Below are positions 61,555 to 64,000 of a DNA stretch of 64,000 nt, piece after piece. The notes below the pieces were generated by a model, which saw nothing but the letters and a program-made list of their open reading frames with translations, did not search any database and was not told the origin of the DNA. The stretch comes from Croceicoccus gelatinilyticus (GTDB lineage Bacteria > Pseudomonadota > Alphaproteobacteria > Sphingomonadales > Sphingomonadaceae). Each line of letters begins with the position of its first letter. Position 1 is the stretch's first letter. Made by a program: the position numbers and the translations under genes. The stretch spans positions 1 through 64,000 of the forward strand of contig NZ_JAHCBF010000008.1 of the NCBI RefSeq assembly GCF_018398395.1. The letters run 5' to 3'.

Positions 61555-62700
61555 TTACTCCATCCGCGAACGGAACAGCGCCGATGCCGCCCATAGCGAC
61601 ACGGCCGCCTGCACCGCCAGCGGCCAGGTGTTGGAAAGGATATCGGATGCCGGCATGGCCTTCAGGAACGTGCCTTCGGACACGACGAGGAACCACGTCG
61701 GCGGATTGAACCAGGTGATCGCCTGAAGCCAGCCGGGCATGTTGTCGACCGGACTGGCATAGCCCGACAGGATGATCATCGGCACGGTCAGCGCGAACAT
61801 GCCCAGAAACGCCTGCTGCTGCGTGGCCGAGACGACCGAGATCAGCATCCCGATGCCGGTCAGCGCCAGCAGGTAGAAGAACAGCGACAGGTAGAACAAC
61901 GGCACCGATCCGGTCAGCGGAACGCCGAAGACCAGCGGGGTCAGGATCACGAACATCGTTACGTTGAACAGGCCGACGACGATGGGCGGAAACATCTTGC
62001 CGATCAGGATCTCGTGCGTCCGCAAGGGCGAGACGAGCAACTGGTCAAGCGTCCCCAGCTCGCGTTCGCGCGCCACAGATTGCGAGACGACCGCAATTGA
62101 GGACACCGCCGCGATGATCGCGATAAGCGCGGGCATGACGAACCAGATGTAGTCGAGGTTCGGGTTGAACCAGTGCCGCACCGCCGTGCCCGATCCGCGC
62201 CCCTCCAGCCGCGCCGCGATGGCCGACCCGCGCGGCGTTTCCGCCGACACGTCGCCAACAATGCGCTGCATGTAGCTCGACACGATCTGCGAGGCGTTGG
62301 AGCGCCGCCCGTCATAGACCGCGCCGACCGAAGCCGGACGGCCCGCCGCGACATCGGCGGAAAATTCGGGGCCGAAACGCAGGACCGCGATGACGTCCTG
62401 CCGGTCTATCGCGGTTTCCAGCGCCGCGTCCGAGCGCAGCACGCGGACTTCGCGCACATTGGGGCTGCCTTCAATCCGCTCCACGATTTCGCGGCTCCAC
62501 TGCCCGCCATCAAGGTCGAGCACGCCGACGCGAATATTGGTGACTTCCATCGTCGAAGCGAAAGAGAACAGGAAGAACTGGATCAGCGGCGGGGTAACGA
62601 GGATCAGCCGCGCCCGCGGATCGCGCAGGACCGCCAGCATTTCCTTGACGAAAATGGCGCGCAGGCGCGGGCCGATCCACTTGGGCCACCCGAAGCTCAT
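61555..62700 (-). CDS. ABC-2 type permease (YbhR/YhhJ-like), second subunit
   Basis: The product is 381 residues from ATG 62700, which overlaps the stop of the previous permease as ATGA. There is one N-terminal helix (about 30-50), a large extracytoplasmic domain (about 55-190, VGVLDLDGGQWSREIVERI), then five helices including IWFVMPALIAIIAAVSSIAVVSQSVARERELGTLDQLLVSPL, the ABC-2 hallmark. With its partner and the ATPase it likely exports a drug or lipophilic compound through the outer-membrane factor encoded five bases downstream. Confidence 0.85.
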   Translation of the reverse strand: MSFGWPKWIGPRLRAIFVKEMLAVLRDPRARLILVTPPLIQFFLFSFASTMEVTNIRVGVLDLDGGQWSREIVERIEGSPNVREVRVLRSDAALETAIDRQDVIAVLRFGPEFSADVAAGRPASVGAVYDGRRSNASQIVSSYMQRIVGDVSAETPRGSAIAARLEGRGSGTAVRHWFNPNLDYIWFVMPALIAIIAAVSSIAVVSQSVARERELGTLDQLLVSPLRTHEILIGKMFPPIVVGLFNVTMFVILTPLVFGVPLTGSVPLFYLSLFFYLLALTGIGMLISVVSATQQQAFLGMFALTVPMIILSGYASPVDNMPGWLQAITWFNPPTWFLVVSEGTFLKAMPASDILSNTWPLAVQAAVSLWAASALFRSRME

Positions 62701-63830
62701 GCGATCCTCCGCCGCGTGAAACGCACGCAAAGGCCGAACAGCACCGCGCCGAAGCCCAGCAGGATCGCCATGTCGGGCAGGAACAGGCCCCAGTCGTCGC
62801 CCGCGATGAAAACGGTCTGGATCTGCGGGATGAGATATCGTGCAGGCACGATGTAGGTCAGCGCCTGAATAGGTTTTGGCATCGAGGCGATCTCGAACAC
62901 GAAGCCCGACAGCAGCATCGTTGGCAGGAAAGCGGTGAGCAACGCGACCTGGCTCGCCACGAACTGGTTCTTCAGTGCCGAGGAGATCAGCAAGCCCTGA
63001 CCGAGCGCGGGGACGAGATAGACCGACGCGATCAGGAACAGCGCGAAGACCGACCCGCGAAACGGCACGCCGAAAACGAAGATGGCAAGCAGGGTGCACA
63101 GCGTCATCGAGACGATGCCGAGCGCGAAATAGGGGACGATCTTGGTCAGCAGGAATTCGCCCATGCCGATCGGCGTCGCCATCAGCGCCTCCAGCGTTCC
63201 GCGCTCCCATTCGCGCGCGACGACAAGCGCGGTGAGCAGCGATCCGATCATCGTCATGACCAGCGCGATCGAACCGGGGACAAGGAAGTTGCGGCTGGCG
63301 AGTTCGGGATTGAACCAGAAGCGCGAGAGCAGGTCGATCGGCGGCTCTGCGGCCACGCCGCTGTCGCTTGCCCTCTGCGCCGCCCATGTCGCGCGCACGC
63401 CTTCGGCCTGCCCTGCGACGAAGCTGGCGGTGTTGGGCAGCGAGCCGTCGGTGATGACCCGCACCTCGCCGCCGCCAGCGGCCACGTCGCGGCCGAAGTC
63501 CTGCGGGATGACGATGATCGCGCGGATGTCGTCGGAGACGAGCGATGCCTCCAGCCTTTGCAGCGGGCCGGTTTCCACCACGTCGAAATAGCGCGACGAG
63601 GCATAGGCCCCGGCGAGCGAGCTTGCCGCGCCGCTGTCGTCCTCCACCGCCATGCCGACCCGCGTGCTGGTCGCGTCGAGGTTCACGCCGTAGCCCATCA
63701 GGAACAGCAGCATGACCGGCAGCAGGAAGGCGATCAGGAACGTCGAGGGATCGCGCAGGATCTGGCGCGTTTCCTTGCCCATCATCGCGGTAAAGCGGGC
63801 AAGGCGCGGGTGGCTGGCGGGATCGATCAT
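62697..63830 (-). CDS. ABC-2 type permease (YbhS-like), first subunit
   Basis: This encodes 377 residues with the same architecture as the next permease: one helix (about 31-50, FLIAFLLPVMLLFLMGYGVNLD), an extracytoplasmic domain, then five helices with LTALVVAREWERGTLEALMATPIGMGEFLLTKI. Its ATG overlaps the TGA of the ABC ATPase gene, and its TGA overlaps the next ATG, so ATPase and both permeases are translationally linked. Confidence 0.87.
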   Translation of the reverse strand: MIDPASHPRLARFTAMMGKETRQILRDPSTFLIAFLLPVMLLFLMGYGVNLDATSTRVGMAVEDDSGAASSLAGAYASSRYFDVVETGPLQRLEASLVSDDIRAIIVIPQDFGRDVAAGGGEVRVITDGSLPNTASFVAGQAEGVRATWAAQRASDSGVAAEPPIDLLSRFWFNPELASRNFLVPGSIALVMTMIGSLLTALVVAREWERGTLEALMATPIGMGEFLLTKIVPYFALGIVSMTLCTLLAIFVFGVPFRGSVFALFLIASVYLVPALGQGLLISSALKNQFVASQVALLTAFLPTMLLSGFVFEIASMPKPIQALTYIVPARYLIPQIQTVFIAGDDWGLFLPDMAILLGFGAVLFGLCVRFTRRRIA

Positions 63831-64000
63831 GCCGCCTCCATCTCCTCGCGCCGCGCGTCCGACTGTTCGATCAGGGTGATGAAGGCATCTTCCATCGGCG
63901 CATCGCCGGTGCCTGCGGCTTCTTTCAGGTGATCGGGGCTGCCGGTGGCGATCTGTTCGCCGCGATAGATCAGCGCGATTGCGTCGCAGTATTCGGCCTC
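63827..64000 (-). CDS. ABC transporter ATP-binding protein (YbhF-like), C-terminal part
   Basis: Only the last 57 codons are in the window; the rest lies to the right. The fragment reads EAEYCDAIALIYRGEQIATGSP then MEDAFITLIEQ, typical of the region after the switch His in drug-type ABC ATPases. It would drive the two permeases, with which it overlaps by ATGA. Confidence 0.8.
   Translation of the reverse strand, partial: EAEYCDAIALIYRGEQIATGSPDHLKEAAGTGDAPMEDAFITLIEQSDARREEMEAA

Overview
The window reads as chromosomal DNA from a GC-rich alphaproteobacterium, most likely a Sphingomonadales member (Erythrobacter/Novosphingobium type). The basis is codon use, the family content (UrcA, FHS sugar transporter, TonB receptor, DUF2975 with an XRE regulator) and RpoB/RpoC with typical alphaproteobacterial sequence. 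No rRNA, tRNA, CRISPR array or insertion sequence was recognised. This is pattern reading; no database search was run.

Layout. (1) 1-1570: a truncated gene end and small hypothetical proteins. (2) 1573-14900: a sugar and iron acquisition region. It holds an FHS-type MFS transporter, a secreted GH3 enzyme and a divergent TetR regulator with a 14-bp palindrome between them. Next come a TonB-dependent siderophore-type receptor with two Fur-like sites, and a tightly coupled operon of exported proteins (TIM-barrel epimerase, beta-propeller, FG-GAP/VCBS repeat protein, GH79-like lipoprotein) facing a second TetR regulator across a 15-bp palindrome. An urcA-like gene follows. (3) 15139-17879: a CadC-like winged-helix/TPR regulator and a DUF2279 protein.

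(4) 18022-45693: a roughly 28-kb capsule locus. Minus-strand neuB and neuA (the latter fused to a HAD phosphatase) are flanked by two DUF6716-like glycosyltransferases. A plus-strand run follows: GT4, a sialyltransferase-like enzyme, a DUF115/MptE-like protein, GT8, and FkbM fused to F5/8C. Then come a NodZ-like transferase, a sulfotransferase and kpsC. The export set kpsM-T-E-D is preceded by a second sulfotransferase-like gene, and the last operon is kpsF-kdsB-kdsA-kpsS with a phytanoyl-CoA dioxygenase-like gene. The parts fit an ABC-exported capsule on a poly-Kdo linker, with a nonulosonic acid in the polymer and possible sulfation and oxidation.

(5) 45694-57490: rplJ-rplL on the minus strand and rpoB-rpoC on the plus strand, separated by a small hydrophobic peptide/DUF2975/HTH module. 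The canonical rplJL-rpoBC continuity is therefore broken. A 61-codon membrane-protein ORF lies between rpoB and rpoC, with its stop overlapping the rpoC start. (6) 57492-64000: a GGDEF-EAL protein, a 55-residue membrane protein, and an exporter operon (ABC ATPase cut by the window end, two ABC-2 permeases, outer-membrane factor lipoprotein).

Most interesting: the hybrid nonulosonate/Kdo capsule locus, with signs that the sugar could be KDN rather than Neu5Ac; the membrane ORF inside rpoBC; and the clean palindromic operators at the TetR and HTH promoters.
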